Positions 43,256 through 52,824 are shown, counted from the first letter of the stretch. The stretch: 64,000 nucleotides of DNA from Pseudonocardiales bacterium (GCA_003244255.1 QHCD01000043.1:1-64000); one strand, 5' to 3'. A program made the numbers and translations. Notes: a model not told the origin generated them from the sequence alone.

Positions 43256-44262
43256 GATGCCGCCTCGATTGCTGGTTCGTGCGGCAGTGCGGGACGATCG
43301 GCAAACTCCGGCAACACCCGCAGGCAGGCCGACTCGCGGTGCGCACCGGCGCTCCACAGGCCGATGTCGTGCGAGCGGCACTCCGCGAACGACACCGCGC
43401 AACGAGGGGCGAACGGGCAGCCCTCGATCGTCTGGCGCAGGTCAGGGGGATCGCCGGGCAGGCCGGCCGGCGCCAGCCGGGACGACGGATCGCCGATTCG
43501 TGGGAATGCGCCCGAGAGCGCTTGCGTGTAAGGGTGTTTCGGCTCGCCGATCAGCTGGTGGGACGGCCCGATCTCGACGACGTGCCCGGCGTACATGACG
43601 GCCATGCGATCGCACGTCTCGGCCAGCACGGAGAGGTCGTGGCTGATCATGATCATGCCGATCCTGGTGTCGCGCACGAGGTCGGTGAGCAGGGTGAGGA
43701 TCTGTGCCTGCACGATGACATCGAGCGCCGTCGTCGGCTCGTCGGCGATGATTAGGTTCGGCCGGCACGCCATCGCCATCGCGATCATCACGCGTTGCCG
43801 CTGGCCCCCGGAGAGTTCGTGCGGATAGCTGCCCGCGCGCCGGGACGCAACGCCGACGGCGTCCAGCAGCTCGGCCGTTCGCGCGCTCGCGGCTCGCTCT
43901 CCCACCCTCTCGTGCAACAGGATCGGCTCGCGGATCTGCTCGCCGATGTTGCGTACCGGGTTCAGGGCGCTCATCGCACCCTGGAAGACCACCGATGCTC
44001 CGGCCCAGCGCACCGCCCGCATCCTGGCCCAGTTCGCCTCGACCAGGTTCTCGTCCTCGAACCGCACCGTGCCGGTGACGATGGCCGACGCCGGCAGCAG
44101 CCGTAGCAGGCTGAGCGCGACGGTGGACTTGCCGGAGCCGGATTCACCTGCCATGGCGAGGGTTTCCCCCGCGTCGAGGGTGAAGCTGACGCCGCGCACC
44201 GCTCGCACCGTGTCGTTGCCGGTGCGGTAGGTGACGGACAGGTCGTCGACCTCGAGCAGCAT
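43252..44262 (-). CDS. Oligopeptide ABC importer ATPase (OppD/DppD type)
   Basis: 336 residues; ATG at 44260-44262. Walker A GESGSGKST, Q-loop VVFQGAMSALNPVRNIGEQI, signature LSGGQRQR, Walker B LIIADEPTTALD, switch MISHDLSVLAE. The Cys-rich C-terminal block (GCPFAPRCAVSFAEC) is present. FQGAMSALNP is typical of the DppD/OppD partner rather than OppF. Starts 10 bp after the permease stop. Confidence 0.9.
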
Positions 44263-44272
44263 CAGGTCATCC

Positions 44273-45166
44273 TCACCGCATGCGCGGGTTGAGGATGGCC
44301 TCCACCGCGCGGCCGGTGAGCGTGAAGCCGAGGACCACGATCACGATCGCGACTCCGGGCGGCAGCAGGTACCACCACGCCCCGCCGGTGACCGCGCCCT
44401 GGTTGAACGCCTGGTTCAGCATCGAGCCCCACGAGACGTTCGTCGGGTCACCGAGGCCGAGAAAGGTGAGCGTCGTCTCGGAGAGGATGGCGCCCGCAAC
44501 GGTCAACGTGCTCGACACCAGGATCAGCGGCATCACGTTCGGCAGCACGTGCCGCGACACGATCTGCAGGTTGCCGGCGCCGAGGGCGCGGGCACGTTCG
44601 ACGAACGGCCGCGCCTCGACCGCGAGGGTCTGCGCACGCACCAGCCGCGCGGTACCGGTCCACGACGTCGCAGCGATGGCGATCGTGATCGACGTCGGAC
44701 CCTGACCGAGCACCGCCGCCAGCGAAATTGCCAGCGGCAGGCCCGGCAGGGCGATGAACCAGTCGGTGACATGCATCAGGGCGCGGCTGATGATGCCGCC
44801 GTAATGCCCTGCCACCAGGCCGATCGCCGATCCGACGACCATCGTCAACGCGGTGGCGATCACGCCGATCGCGAGCGACGCCCGGGTTCCCCAGATGACC
44901 AGCAGCAGCACGGATCGGCCAGCCTGATCGGTGCCGAGCGGGTAGTGCGCTGTCGGTGGTGCGAGCGATGCGCCGGTGGCCTTGATGACGTTGAGGTCGT
45001 CCTGGCTGATGAACAGCGGCGCGCCGAGCGCGAGCGCGACGAACGCGACGAGGACGACGAGCCCGGCGATGCCCGTCGGCATCCGCACGTACGCCCGGAC
45101 GAACCGCCGCAGTGCCTCCGTGCGCGGTGGTGCGGCGACCCGCACGGGTGCGGTGACGGCCGTCAT
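44273..45166 (-). CDS. Oligopeptide ABC importer permease (OppC/DppC type)
   Basis: 297 residues; ATG at 45164-45166 overlapping the OppB stop. N-terminal OppC_N segment (MPTGIAGLVVLVAFVALALGAPLF), then PLGTDQAGRSVLLLVIWGTRASLAIGV, the family hallmark, and the EAA-type loop VERARALGAGNLQIVSRHVLPNVMPLILV. Six membrane segments in all. Channel partner of OppB. Confidence 0.9.
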   Translation of the reverse strand: MTAVTAPVRVAAPPRTEALRRFVRAYVRMPTGIAGLVVLVAFVALALGAPLFISQDDLNVIKATGASLAPPTAHYPLGTDQAGRSVLLLVIWGTRASLAIGVIATALTMVVGSAIGLVAGHYGGIISRALMHVTDWFIALPGLPLAISLAAVLGQGPTSITIAIAATSWTGTARLVRAQTLAVEARPFVERARALGAGNLQIVSRHVLPNVMPLILVSSTLTVAGAILSETTLTFLGLGDPTNVSWGSMLNQAFNQGAVTGGAWWYLLPPGVAIVIVVLGFTLTGRAVEAILNPRMR

Positions 45167-46224
45167 TGCGCGCGCACCCGTGGGTCGAGGAACCGGTAGA
45201 GGATGTCGGCGAACAGGTTCATCACGATGATCGAGGCGCTGAAGATGATGAACGTGCCCTCGAGCAGCTGCAGGTCGGGGATGCGCAGCGCGTTGAAGGT
45301 GAGGTACCCGAGGCCCGGCCAGGAGTACACCGTCTCGACCGTGATCGCGCCGCCGACCAGACCGCCGATCTGCAGGAAGATCACGGTGACCGTGGGCAGC
45401 AGCGCGTTCGGCACGGCGTGCTTGCGGCGCACGTCGTCGTCGCGCAGACCCTTTGCTCGCGCGGTCAGCAGGTACGGGTTGCCGAGCTCGTCGATGATCG
45501 ACGACCGCATGATCGTCACGTACTGCGCGAAGACGACGAGTACCAACGTGAGGCACGGCAACACCAGGTGCCGCGAGACGTCGAGGACCTGACCGATCAC
45601 CCCGCCACCGACGCCGGCCGACGTCATGCCGCCGGCGGGGAACAGCGACGGGATCGGCCCGAAGCCGACGCTGAAGGCGACGAGAAGGATCAGGCCGAGC
45701 CAGAAGGTGGGCACCGACCACAACGTGAGCGACACACCGGAGGACAGCCGGTCCAGGCGGCTGCCGTGCCGCCATCCGCTGCGCACGCCGAGCCAGATCC
45801 CGAGCACGATGGAGATCAGCGTCGAGCTGCCGGTGAGCAGCAGGGTCGGGCCGATTCGGCTCGCGATCAGCGACGTGACCGTCGCGTGGTACTGGTAGGA
45901 GTAGCCGAGGTCGAGTGTGAACGTGCGGTGCAGGAAGTCGACGAAACGCACCCAGACCGGCTTGTCGACCCCGAGTTGCCGGCGCAGAGCGGCCAGCTGC
46001 CTCGGGCTGGTGGGCCGGCCGCGGGTCAGCGCCGCCACCGGGTCCGACGGCATGATCGAGAAGATCGTGAACCCGATGACCAGCGTGACGAAGAAGCTCA
46101 CGATCGCCGCGGCGACCTTGCTGAGCAGGTAGCTGCCGAAATCCGAGCGTTCGGCGACGTCGCCGGACGCCGCCGAGACCGCGTCGCCCGCGGCCTCGAC
46201 GGTGACGGGATCGACCGTCGTCAT
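45163..46224 (-). CDS. Oligopeptide ABC importer permease (OppB/DppB type)
   Basis: 353 residues from the ATG at 46222-46224; the open frame upstream reads into the binding-protein gene and is unlikely to be used. The N-terminal 35 residues are cytoplasmic, then comes the first membrane segment AAIVSFFVTLVIGFTIFSIMPSDPV with the DPV motif typical of DppB. Later blocks: LDLGYSYQY, VPTFWLGLILLVAF, and the EAA loop LLTARAKGLRDDDVRRKHAVPNALLPTVTV. About six membrane segments. Confidence 0.9.
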   Translation of the reverse strand: MTTVDPVTVEAAGDAVSAASGDVAERSDFGSYLLSKVAAAIVSFFVTLVIGFTIFSIMPSDPVAALTRGRPTSPRQLAALRRQLGVDKPVWVRFVDFLHRTFTLDLGYSYQYHATVTSLIASRIGPTLLLTGSSTLISIVLGIWLGVRSGWRHGSRLDRLSSGVSLTLWSVPTFWLGLILLVAFSVGFGPIPSLFPAGGMTSAGVGGGVIGQVLDVSRHLVLPCLTLVLVVFAQYVTIMRSSIIDELGNPYLLTARAKGLRDDDVRRKHAVPNALLPTVTVIFLQIGGLVGGAITVETVYSWPGLGYLTFNALRIPDLQLLEGTFIIFSASIIVMNLFADILYRFLDPRVRAQ

Positions 46225-46252
46225 CCGCTCTGCCAGGTGCCGCGGACCATCG

Positions 46253-48097
46253 CTACTCTCGCTCGGCGGCCGTGGACCGCCGGCGGAGCAGGATCGCGGC
46301 AACGAGCGCCACGACCACGACGACAGCGACGATCACGCCGATGTAGGTGGCGGTGTGGTTCGAGCTCTTCGCGTCGACCGGCGCCGCCTGCGACCAGTTG
46401 ACGAAGTGGTTCTGCAGCGGGTAGACGCCGTTGGAATCTGGCGATCCGGTCAGGTAGCCCGACGTCGAGTTCGTGCGCAGGCCGGAGATCTGGTCCTTGT
46501 AGTAGAGGATGATGTCGATGTTCGCGGTGTAGAGGATCGACTGCATCGCCCGGATGTTCGCGGCGCGGGCCTTCAGGTCCGACGTCGACAGCTGCGCGGC
46601 GAAGAGCTTGTCGTAGCTCTTGTTGCAGTAGAACGCGTCGGTGCTGCCCGACTGCGTCTTGCTCGGCGGCAGCGCACCGCAGGTCTGGATCGAGAGCAGG
46701 TAGGTCGGGTCGGCACCGGTGGACCAGCCGTCCATCAGCATGTCCCAGTCGCCCTTGACCAGGTTCTTGTTCAGCGCGTCGAAGCTCAGCGACTGGATCG
46801 TCACGTGAATGCCGATCGCCTTGAGCCACTGCACCAGGTACTGCGAAATCTGCGCGTCCTGGTCGTCGTCGGAGTGGATGCCCAGCCGCAGGTTCAGCGG
46901 CTTGTTGGTCTTCGGATCGATCCGGACTCCGTTGCTGCCCTTCCTATAGCCGGCCTGGTCGAGGATCTGGTTCGCCTTGGTCGGGTTGTAGGTGATCGCC
47001 TGACCGGCGCTGGGTTTCCACGCCCACTCCGGGTACGAGGTCGGGATGTAGCTGGCACCGGGATCGCCGAGACCGTCGAGAATCCTGCTGACCAGCAGCG
47101 GCCGGTTGAACGAGTAGGCAATCGCTGCGCGCAGCCGCTGGTCGGCGAGCGCGGGGTTGGCGGTACCGAACTTCTGGCCGCCCTTGGTGCGCGCGCCGGG
47201 GTTGACCTCCACCGCGGTCCACCCGACCGGCGCGGTGCGGTAGGTCTTGATGCCGCCCACCTTGGCGAGCGCCTTGAACTCCGTCGGCGTCATGCCGGTG
47301 AGCTGATCGAGCGCACCGGTTCGCAGGGCGGCGACCGAGGCGTCCGAGCTCTTGAAGTAGTAGGAGATCAGTTCGCTGTATTTCGGCGCTCCCTTGAACA
47401 TGCCGGTGTTCATGAAGTCCTTGTTTGGCTTCATGGTGGCGAACTGGTCGGTCTTGAACGCCGTGAGCCGCCAGGGCCCGTAGCCGACGACGGGCATCTC
47501 GGTGTTGAGCTCCTTGGCGATGTTCTTCACCCGCGAGGCCCAGACGTGCTGCGGGACGACGGGAAGGCTGACGTAGGGGATGTTGCCCTGCGGCGTCTTG
47601 GTCTTGATGACGACGGTCGAGGCGTTCGGCGCCGTCACGCTGGCGAAGTTGGTGACGAGCGAGCCGTTCGCCGACGCGGCGGCGTCGTTGTGCATGACGA
47701 GGTTGTACGTCCACGTCACGTCCTGCGCCGTGATCGGCTTGCCGTCGGTCCACTTCAGCCCGGTGCGCAGCGGGAACGTCCAGGTCTTGTTGTCCGGGGA
47801 GTGTGACCAGGACTTCGCGAGGTAGGGCTGCGGAACGTTGTGCGAGTCGCCCACCGTCAACGACGGATAGATGACGGCGATGATGTTCAGCTCGCCGTCG
47901 TAGTAGGACGTGAACGGGTTGAACGTCGTCAGTTCGGTGTCCGACGCGATCTTCAGGATCGGGTTCGAGGCGGCGCCGGCGGGAGCGCCGCCGCCGACGA
48001 GCGCCGACACCGCGACGACGCCGAGCCCCAGCAGTGCGGCTCCCGCCCTGCGCAGTCGCCCGTGACGCATGACCGATCCGGCCTGCTGACGTCTCAT
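46253..48097 (-). CDS. Family-5 peptide-binding protein with C-terminal membrane anchor
   Basis: 614 residues; ATG at 48095-48097 behind GAAGGAG, overlapping the stop of the decarboxylase-like gene (ATGA). The signal peptide (GAALLGLGVVAVSALVGGGAPAGAAS) has no lipobox Cys. The body is a family-5 binder: TTFNPFTSYYDGELNIIAVIYPSL, FPLRTGLKWTDGKPITAQDVTWTYNLVM, NPALADQRLRAAIAYSFNRPLLV. Unusually, residues about 580-602 form a membrane helix (YIGVIVAVVVVVALVAAILL) followed by RRR, so the protein is tethered by its C-terminus rather than by lipid. The substrate is probably an oligopeptide. Confidence 0.85.
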   Translation of the reverse strand: MRRQQAGSVMRHGRLRRAGAALLGLGVVAVSALVGGGAPAGAASNPILKIASDTELTTFNPFTSYYDGELNIIAVIYPSLTVGDSHNVPQPYLAKSWSHSPDNKTWTFPLRTGLKWTDGKPITAQDVTWTYNLVMHNDAAASANGSLVTNFASVTAPNASTVVIKTKTPQGNIPYVSLPVVPQHVWASRVKNIAKELNTEMPVVGYGPWRLTAFKTDQFATMKPNKDFMNTGMFKGAPKYSELISYYFKSSDASVAALRTGALDQLTGMTPTEFKALAKVGGIKTYRTAPVGWTAVEVNPGARTKGGQKFGTANPALADQRLRAAIAYSFNRPLLVSRILDGLGDPGASYIPTSYPEWAWKPSAGQAITYNPTKANQILDQAGYRKGSNGVRIDPKTNKPLNLRLGIHSDDDQDAQISQYLVQWLKAIGIHVTIQSLSFDALNKNLVKGDWDMLMDGWSTGADPTYLLSIQTCGALPPSKTQSGSTDAFYCNKSYDKLFAAQLSTSDLKARAANIRAMQSILYTANIDIILYYKDQISGLRTNSTSGYLTGSPDSNGVYPLQNHFVNWSQAAPVDAKSSNHTATYIGVIVAVVVVVALVAAILLRRRSTAAERE

Positions 48098-49470
48098 CTT
48101 GGGTCACTCCTTCGTGCGTGCCGCGAATCCGCGGCTGCCGTGAACTTCGACTCGTCGGTGTCGTGCGCCCCGTCCTGACCGGCGCGCGCAGCGTACCCGT
48201 CGGCGATGGGCGTCACGTCGAGGCGCTGGCGATCGGCTCGTTCGAGCCGGCCGTCCGGCCAGAGCAGCGCTTCGGCCGGCGCCGGCCGGCCGTTGTACCG
48301 GGAGGTGAACGACGCGCCGTACGCGCCCGCTCCCTCGATGGCGACCAGCTCCCCGCGCTGCATGCGCGGCAGCGGGTGCGTGCCGAACGTGTCCGTCGAT
48401 TCGCAGACCGGGCCCTCGACGGCGGTGTCGACCGCATCGGCGTCGTGGCCGAGTGCGACGACGGCGTGCCGGCTGCCGTAGAGCGCCGGCCGGATGAACT
48501 CCGTCATGCCGACGTCGAGCACGATTTGCTGTGGCATCCCGCCGCGCGCCCGTGCATGCAGGACCGACCCGACCAGCCAGCCCGAGTCACCGACCAGATA
48601 CCGGCCCGGCTCGATCGCAGGGCGCGCGGGCAGGGCGAGCCCGGCGGCGTGCAATGCGCTGATCAGCGCATCGAAGAAGTCCTGCGGCGTAGGCGAATCC
48701 GGGCGAGCCGGTGGGAAACCACCGCCGAAGTCGATGGTGTCAGCGGTATCGAACACGGCCGCGATCTCGGCGAGCAGGCGGGCCGCGCGCACTCCGGCGG
48801 CGGCGTAGGCGCGCACGTCGCGCAGGTCGGAGCCGATGTGCACGTGAACGCCACGCAACCGTAGGCCGTTGTGGTCGAAGACCCCACCGGTAACCAGTTC
48901 GCGGATCTCGGCGATGTCCATCCCGAACTTGCTGCTGCCGGACCCGACCGCGAACTCGATGCGCGTCTCGGGATGCACCTGCGGATTGAGCCGCAGCAGC
49001 ACGTCGATCGGTGGCCGGCCGTCGTGGCCGAGCCGGTGTTGCGCGGCGAGCTCGGCGAGCCGATGCGCCTCGGCCGCCGACTCGACGGCGAGCCACCGTG
49101 GCGCCTCGTGCTCGGCGGTCGCGATGACGGCGGTGCGCAGTTCGGCGTCGGTCTTGCCGATCCCCTCGAACGTCACGTCGGCGGCCGGCACACCGGCCTT
49201 TCGGGCGCTGCGCCACTCGCCCGTCGACACCACGTTCGCTCCCCAGCCGAGTTGCTGCAGGAACGCGGTGATGGCGGGCAGGTCGTTGGCTTTCAGCGAG
49301 TACTGCAGCTGCCAGGGCTCGGGGAACGCGGCGCGGACGTCGGCCGCCGCCCGGGCCACCGAGTCGAGGTCGACGACGTACACGGGGGTGCCGAACCGCC
49401 CGGCGGCGTCGGCCAGGGCGTCGGCGAGGGTGGCGAGCTCTCGCGGTCGCGAGGCACTCGGCGCTAGCAT
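48094..49470 (-). CDS. Diaminopimelate-decarboxylase-like PLP enzyme (fold III)
   Basis: 458 residues; ATG at 49468-49470. Fold-III motifs: PLP-lysine Lys60 in LQYSLKANDLP, HVHIGSDL, the glycine-rich phosphate loop FGGGFP, EPGRYLVGDSGWL, and the second active-site region EGPVCESTDTFG with the conserved Cys. GAYGASFTSRYNGRPAP closes the site. Most like DapDC, which turns meso-DAP into L-lysine; ornithine or other diamino acids are possible. It heads a transport operon, so it is probably a catabolic paralogue rather than the biosynthetic lysA (inference). The C-terminal 35 residues are an unrelated polar tail. Confidence 0.82.
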   Translation of the reverse strand: MLAPSASRPRELATLADALADAAGRFGTPVYVVDLDSVARAAADVRAAFPEPWQLQYSLKANDLPAITAFLQQLGWGANVVSTGEWRSARKAGVPAADVTFEGIGKTDAELRTAVIATAEHEAPRWLAVESAAEAHRLAELAAQHRLGHDGRPPIDVLLRLNPQVHPETRIEFAVGSGSSKFGMDIAEIRELVTGGVFDHNGLRLRGVHVHIGSDLRDVRAYAAAGVRAARLLAEIAAVFDTADTIDFGGGFPPARPDSPTPQDFFDALISALHAAGLALPARPAIEPGRYLVGDSGWLVGSVLHARARGGMPQQIVLDVGMTEFIRPALYGSRHAVVALGHDADAVDTAVEGPVCESTDTFGTHPLPRMQRGELVAIEGAGAYGASFTSRYNGRPAPAEALLWPDGRLERADRQRLDVTPIADGYAARAGQDGAHDTDESKFTAAADSRHARRSDPR

Positions 49471-49487
49471 GCGCCGGAGTACAGCAT

Positions 49488-49535
49488 GGTTCAGAACACA
49501 GGGTCAAGACGTGAACCTGAACGAAACCGTACGGT
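49488..49535. promoter_or_regulatory. Operator-like repeats between the divergent decarboxylase and rpiR genes
   Basis: The 91-bp gap between the divergent starts contains an inverted repeat GGTTCA (49488-49493) / TGAACC (49512-49517) and a perfect 10-bp palindrome ACCGTACGGT (49526-49535). Either could be bound by the RpiR protein encoded next door. No convincing -35/-10 pair was picked on either strand. Confidence 0.4.
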
Positions 49536-49561
49536 AACCGAAGGGCGGCCGGAGGGTGGCG

Positions 49562-50506
49562 ATGAGCGGCACTGCGGCGCCACGGGTCCGGCCGATCGGG
49601 GTGTCCGAGCAGATTCGGGCGCGGGTCAGCGAGATGTCTCCGGCCGAGCGGCGGGTGGCGCGGGCCCTGCTTGCCGGCCCACCGACGATCGGCCTGGAAT
49701 CCTCCGCTCGGCTGGCCAAGCATGCCGGGGTCAGTGGGCCGACCGTGAGCCGGTTCGTCGCGCGGCTCGGCTTCGAGAACTACGCCGGCTTCCAGCGCGC
49801 GCTGCACGACGACATTGCGGCCCGGGTGATGTCGCCGGTCGAGGTATACCGGCAGCACCAGGCCGCGGAGCAGCCCGACGGCGCGGTGTCGGGCGAGGGT
49901 GCGGGCGCACGGCTGTTGCGGGCGAGCGGTGCCGCCCTCGGCGAGGCGGTGATGGCGAGCCTGCGCACGCTCGACGGCGCCGAGTTCGACCGCGCGGTGG
50001 ATCTGCTGGTCGACACCGGGCGGCAGGTGCTCACTGTCGGCGGCTGGTTCAGCCACCTGCTGGCCGGTTACCTGGCCGCGGTGCTGCGCGAGATCCGGCC
50101 GCGGGTGCGCGCAGTGCCGCCGGTGGCGAGCGAGCGTGCGGCCGCCATTGCCGACGTCGCCAGGAGGGACGTCGTCGTGATCTTCGACTTCCGCCGCTAC
50201 GAGAGCGACACGCTGGAGTTCGCGCAAGCCGTCCGCGGTGCCGGCGCGCGCATCGTGCTGTTCACCGACCCGTGGCTCTCGCCGGTGGCCGAGATCGCCG
50301 ACGCGGTGCTGCCGGCGCAGGTCGTCGGCCCGTCGCCGTTCGAGAGCCTCACCCCGACGCTCGCCGTCGCCGAGACGTTGATGACCTCGGTTGCGGCGAC
50401 CCTCGGTCGGGCCGGACGCCGGCGGTTCGAGCACTTCGGCGGTATCGCCGACCGGTGGGTGCGAGCCTGGCCGGTCGACGGCGCAAGCCCGGAATCGACC
50501 GGCTGA
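49562..50506 (+). CDS. RpiR/MurR-family regulator (HTH plus SIS domain)
   Basis: 314 residues from the ATG at 49562, behind GGAGGG; a GTG two codons earlier shares the site. The N-terminal HTH_6 domain (MSPAERRVARALLAGPPTIGLESSARLAKHAGVSGPTVSRFVARLGFENYAGFQRAL) is followed by a SIS sugar-phosphate-binding domain from about residue 125 (VLTVGGWFSHLLAGYLAAVLREI; VVVIFDFRRYESDTLEFAQAVRGAGARIVLFTD). MurR, a relative, responds to MurNAc-6-phosphate. Divergent from the peptide-uptake operon, which it most likely controls. Confidence 0.88.
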   Translation: MSGTAAPRVRPIGVSEQIRARVSEMSPAERRVARALLAGPPTIGLESSARLAKHAGVSGPTVSRFVARLGFENYAGFQRALHDDIAARVMSPVEVYRQHQAAEQPDGAVSGEGAGARLLRASGAALGEAVMASLRTLDGAEFDRAVDLLVDTGRQVLTVGGWFSHLLAGYLAAVLREIRPRVRAVPPVASERAAAIADVARRDVVVIFDFRRYESDTLEFAQAVRGAGARIVLFTDPWLSPVAEIADAVLPAQVVGPSPFESLTPTLAVAETLMTSVAATLGRAGRRRFEHFGGIADRWVRAWPVDGASPESTG

Positions 50507-50552
50507 GCGAGCTGGCACGGCCTCTGTGGGCCGCCCCAGGCGGGCATCGGGT

Positions 50553-50573
50553 GGCTCCGACGCGACCGGAGCC
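50553..50573 (+). terminator. Possible terminator hairpin after rpiR
   Basis: GGCTCC (50553-50558) pairs with GGAGCC (50568-50573) around a 9-nt loop, 47 bp after the rpiR stop. No T-run follows, so termination would need Rho or be weak. Confidence 0.3.
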
Positions 50574-50642
50574 CGCCGTCTGAGAAGATGGAACGGATCC
50601 GCAACGGTGATCCCGGCGGCGGGTCGGAGCGAGGAGAGGCGC

Positions 50643-51782
50643 ATGGGCATCGGCGACAGCTTCGTCACCGCGGGAGACCTCGATGCCGAGCGCCTGACGA
50701 CGATCAACCCCGACCCGGAGTCGGTGCAGCTGTTGACCCCCGAGGGCGAACGGGTCGAACATCCCGATTACGAGATCTCCCTCTCCGACGCCGAGTACTG
50801 CGGCCTCTACCGCGATCTGGTCATGGTTCGCCGAATCGACGTCGAGGCCACTGCCCTGCAGCGCCAGGGCGAGCTCGGCATCTGGGCCTCGCTGCTCGGG
50901 CAGGAGGCTGCACAGGTCGGGTCGGGGCGCGCGATGGCTCCCGACGACATGGCGTTCCCGACCTACCGTGAGCACGGCGTCGCCTGGTGCCGCGACGTCG
51001 ACCCGCTGGTGCTGCTCGGCCTCTTCCGCGGCACGAACCTCGGTGGCTGGGATCCGAGGGCCCACAACTTCGGCCTCTACACGATCGTGATCGGATCGCA
51101 GACCCTGCACGCCACCGGCTATGCGATGGGCATTCAGCGCGACGGCGGCGAGAACGCCGTCATCGCATACTTCGGTGACGGCGCATCAAGCCAGGGCGAC
51201 GTCAACGAGGCCTTCGTCTATGCCGCCGTCTACAACGCGCCGGTGATCTTCTTCTGCCAGAACAACCAGTGGGCGATCTCCGAGCCACTCGACCGTCAGA
51301 CGCGGATTCCCTTGTACCGCAGGGCAAGCGGCTTCGGCTTTCCCGGCGTACGCGTCGACGGCAACGACGTCCTGGCCGTGTATGCCGTCACCAAGGCAGC
51401 GCTCGACGATGCCCGCAGCGGGCAGGGGCCGCGACTGATCGAGGCCTACACCTACCGCATGGGTGCGCACACGACGTCCGACGACCCGACCCGGTACCGG
51501 CTGGCCGCTGAGCTGGAAGCCTGGCGGCTCAAGGATCCGCTGGAGCGCATGCGGTCATTCCTGTACAAGCAGCAGCTGGCTGAGAAGTCGTTCTTCGACG
51601 ATCTCGACGCCGAGGCCGACGATCTGGCCCGAAACCTGCGGCGCGCGTGCCGAGAGATGCCCGACCCGCGGCCGCTGGAAATGTTCGCCCACGCATACTC
51701 CGACACCCCGCCCCTCCTTGCCGAGCAGCGCGACCGCTTCGGGACCTATCTCGGCTCCTTCGCCGAGGAGGTCGCGCGCTGA
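50643..51782 (+). CDS. bkdA: 2-Oxoacid dehydrogenase E1 alpha (branched-chain type)
   Basis: 379 residues; ATG at 50643 behind GAGGAGAGG. E1-alpha signatures: LQRQGELGIWASLLGQEAAQVGSG, the thiamine-diphosphate motif GDGASSQGDVNEAFVYAAVYNAPVIFFCQNNQWAIS, and the phosphorylation-loop-like block YRMGAHTTSDDPTRYR. The wording is closest to actinobacterial BkdA (branched-chain 2-oxoacids from Val/Leu/Ile) though a pyruvate role is possible. First of three genes encoding the complex; E3 is not in the operon. Confidence 0.9.
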   Translation: MGIGDSFVTAGDLDAERLTTINPDPESVQLLTPEGERVEHPDYEISLSDAEYCGLYRDLVMVRRIDVEATALQRQGELGIWASLLGQEAAQVGSGRAMAPDDMAFPTYREHGVAWCRDVDPLVLLGLFRGTNLGGWDPRAHNFGLYTIVIGSQTLHATGYAMGIQRDGGENAVIAYFGDGASSQGDVNEAFVYAAVYNAPVIFFCQNNQWAISEPLDRQTRIPLYRRASGFGFPGVRVDGNDVLAVYAVTKAALDDARSGQGPRLIEAYTYRMGAHTTSDDPTRYRLAAELEAWRLKDPLERMRSFLYKQQLAEKSFFDDLDAEADDLARNLRRACREMPDPRPLEMFAHAYSDTPPLLAEQRDRFGTYLGSFAEEVAR

Positions 51783-51849
51783 TGGCCGAACTTCCCGGGC
51801 ACCACCTTTCCTGCGCTCCTGTTGTGTGCTCGGAAAGGAGGATGCCGTC

Positions 51850-52824
51850 GTGACCATCCTCACCCTGGCGAAGGGCCTCAACGAAGGCCTGCGCCGCGCC
51901 ATGGAGGACGACCCCAAGGTCGTGATCATGGGAGAGGACGTCGGCAAGCTGGGCGGGGTCTTCCGAGTGACGGATGGGCTGCAGAAGGACTTCGGCGAGG
52001 ATCGAGTCATCGATACCCCGCTCGCCGAGTCGGGCATCGTCGGAACCGCGATCGGCCTGGCAATGCGGGGTTTCCGGCCGGTCTGTGAGATTCAGTTCGA
52101 CGGTTTCGTGTTCCCGGCGTTCGATCAGATCGTCACCCAGTTGGCGAAGATGCACAATCGCTCGGCCGGCAACGTGCCGATGCCGGTGACGATCCGTATC
52201 CCGTTCGGCGGCGGCATCGGCGCCGTCGAGCACCACAGCGAGTCGCCCGAGGCGCTGTTCTGCCACACGGCCGGGCTGAAGGTGGTGGCCTGCTCCAATT
52301 CCGTCGACGCCTACTTCATGGTCCAGCAGGCGATCGCAGCCGACGACCCGGTGATCTTCTTCGAGCCGAAGCGGAGGTACTGGGAGAAGGCCGACGTCGA
52401 CACCGCCCGCACGCCCGATGCGCTGCATACCGCCCGGGTGATCCGGCCGGGCGCCGACGTGACCGTGCTGGCCTACGGACCGATGGTAAAGACCGCGATG
52501 GACGCAGCGACGGCAGCCGAGGCCGACGGTCACGACCTCGAGGTCATCGACCTGCGCACGCTGTCGCCGCTCGACATGACTACGGTGCTCGATTCCGTGC
52601 GCCACACGGGGCGCTGCGTCGTCGTGCATGAGGCGCCAGGCAACGTCGGACTCGGCGCCGAGGTCGCCGCCCGCGTGACCGAAGACGCGTTCTATTCACT
52701 CGAGGCGCCGGTCCTGCGGGTCACCGGTTTCGACACGCCCTACCCGGCCTCGCGATTGGAAGAGGACTACCTGCCCGACCTCGACCGGGTGCTCGACGCC
52801 GTCGACCGCTCGCTCGCCTTCTGA
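51850..52824 (+). CDS. bkdB: 2-Oxoacid dehydrogenase E1 beta (branched-chain type)
   Basis: 324 residues from the GTG at 51850 behind a near-perfect AAAGGAGGAT. An ATG inside that site at 51842 opens only Met-Pro-Ser before a TGA overlapping the GTG. Key blocks: VVIMGEDVGKLGGVFRVTDGLQKDFG, DTPLAESGIVGTAIGLAMRGFRPVCEIQF, GGGIGAVEHHSESPEALFCHTAGLKVV, and the C-terminal transketolase domain (DVTVLAYGPMVKTAMDAA). Pairs with E1 alpha to form the heterotetramer. Confidence 0.93.
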   Translation: MTILTLAKGLNEGLRRAMEDDPKVVIMGEDVGKLGGVFRVTDGLQKDFGEDRVIDTPLAESGIVGTAIGLAMRGFRPVCEIQFDGFVFPAFDQIVTQLAKMHNRSAGNVPMPVTIRIPFGGGIGAVEHHSESPEALFCHTAGLKVVACSNSVDAYFMVQQAIAADDPVIFFEPKRRYWEKADVDTARTPDALHTARVIRPGADVTVLAYGPMVKTAMDAATAAEADGHDLEVIDLRTLSPLDMTTVLDSVRHTGRCVVVHEAPGNVGLGAEVAARVTEDAFYSLEAPVLRVTGFDTPYPASRLEEDYLPDLDRVLDAVDRSLAF

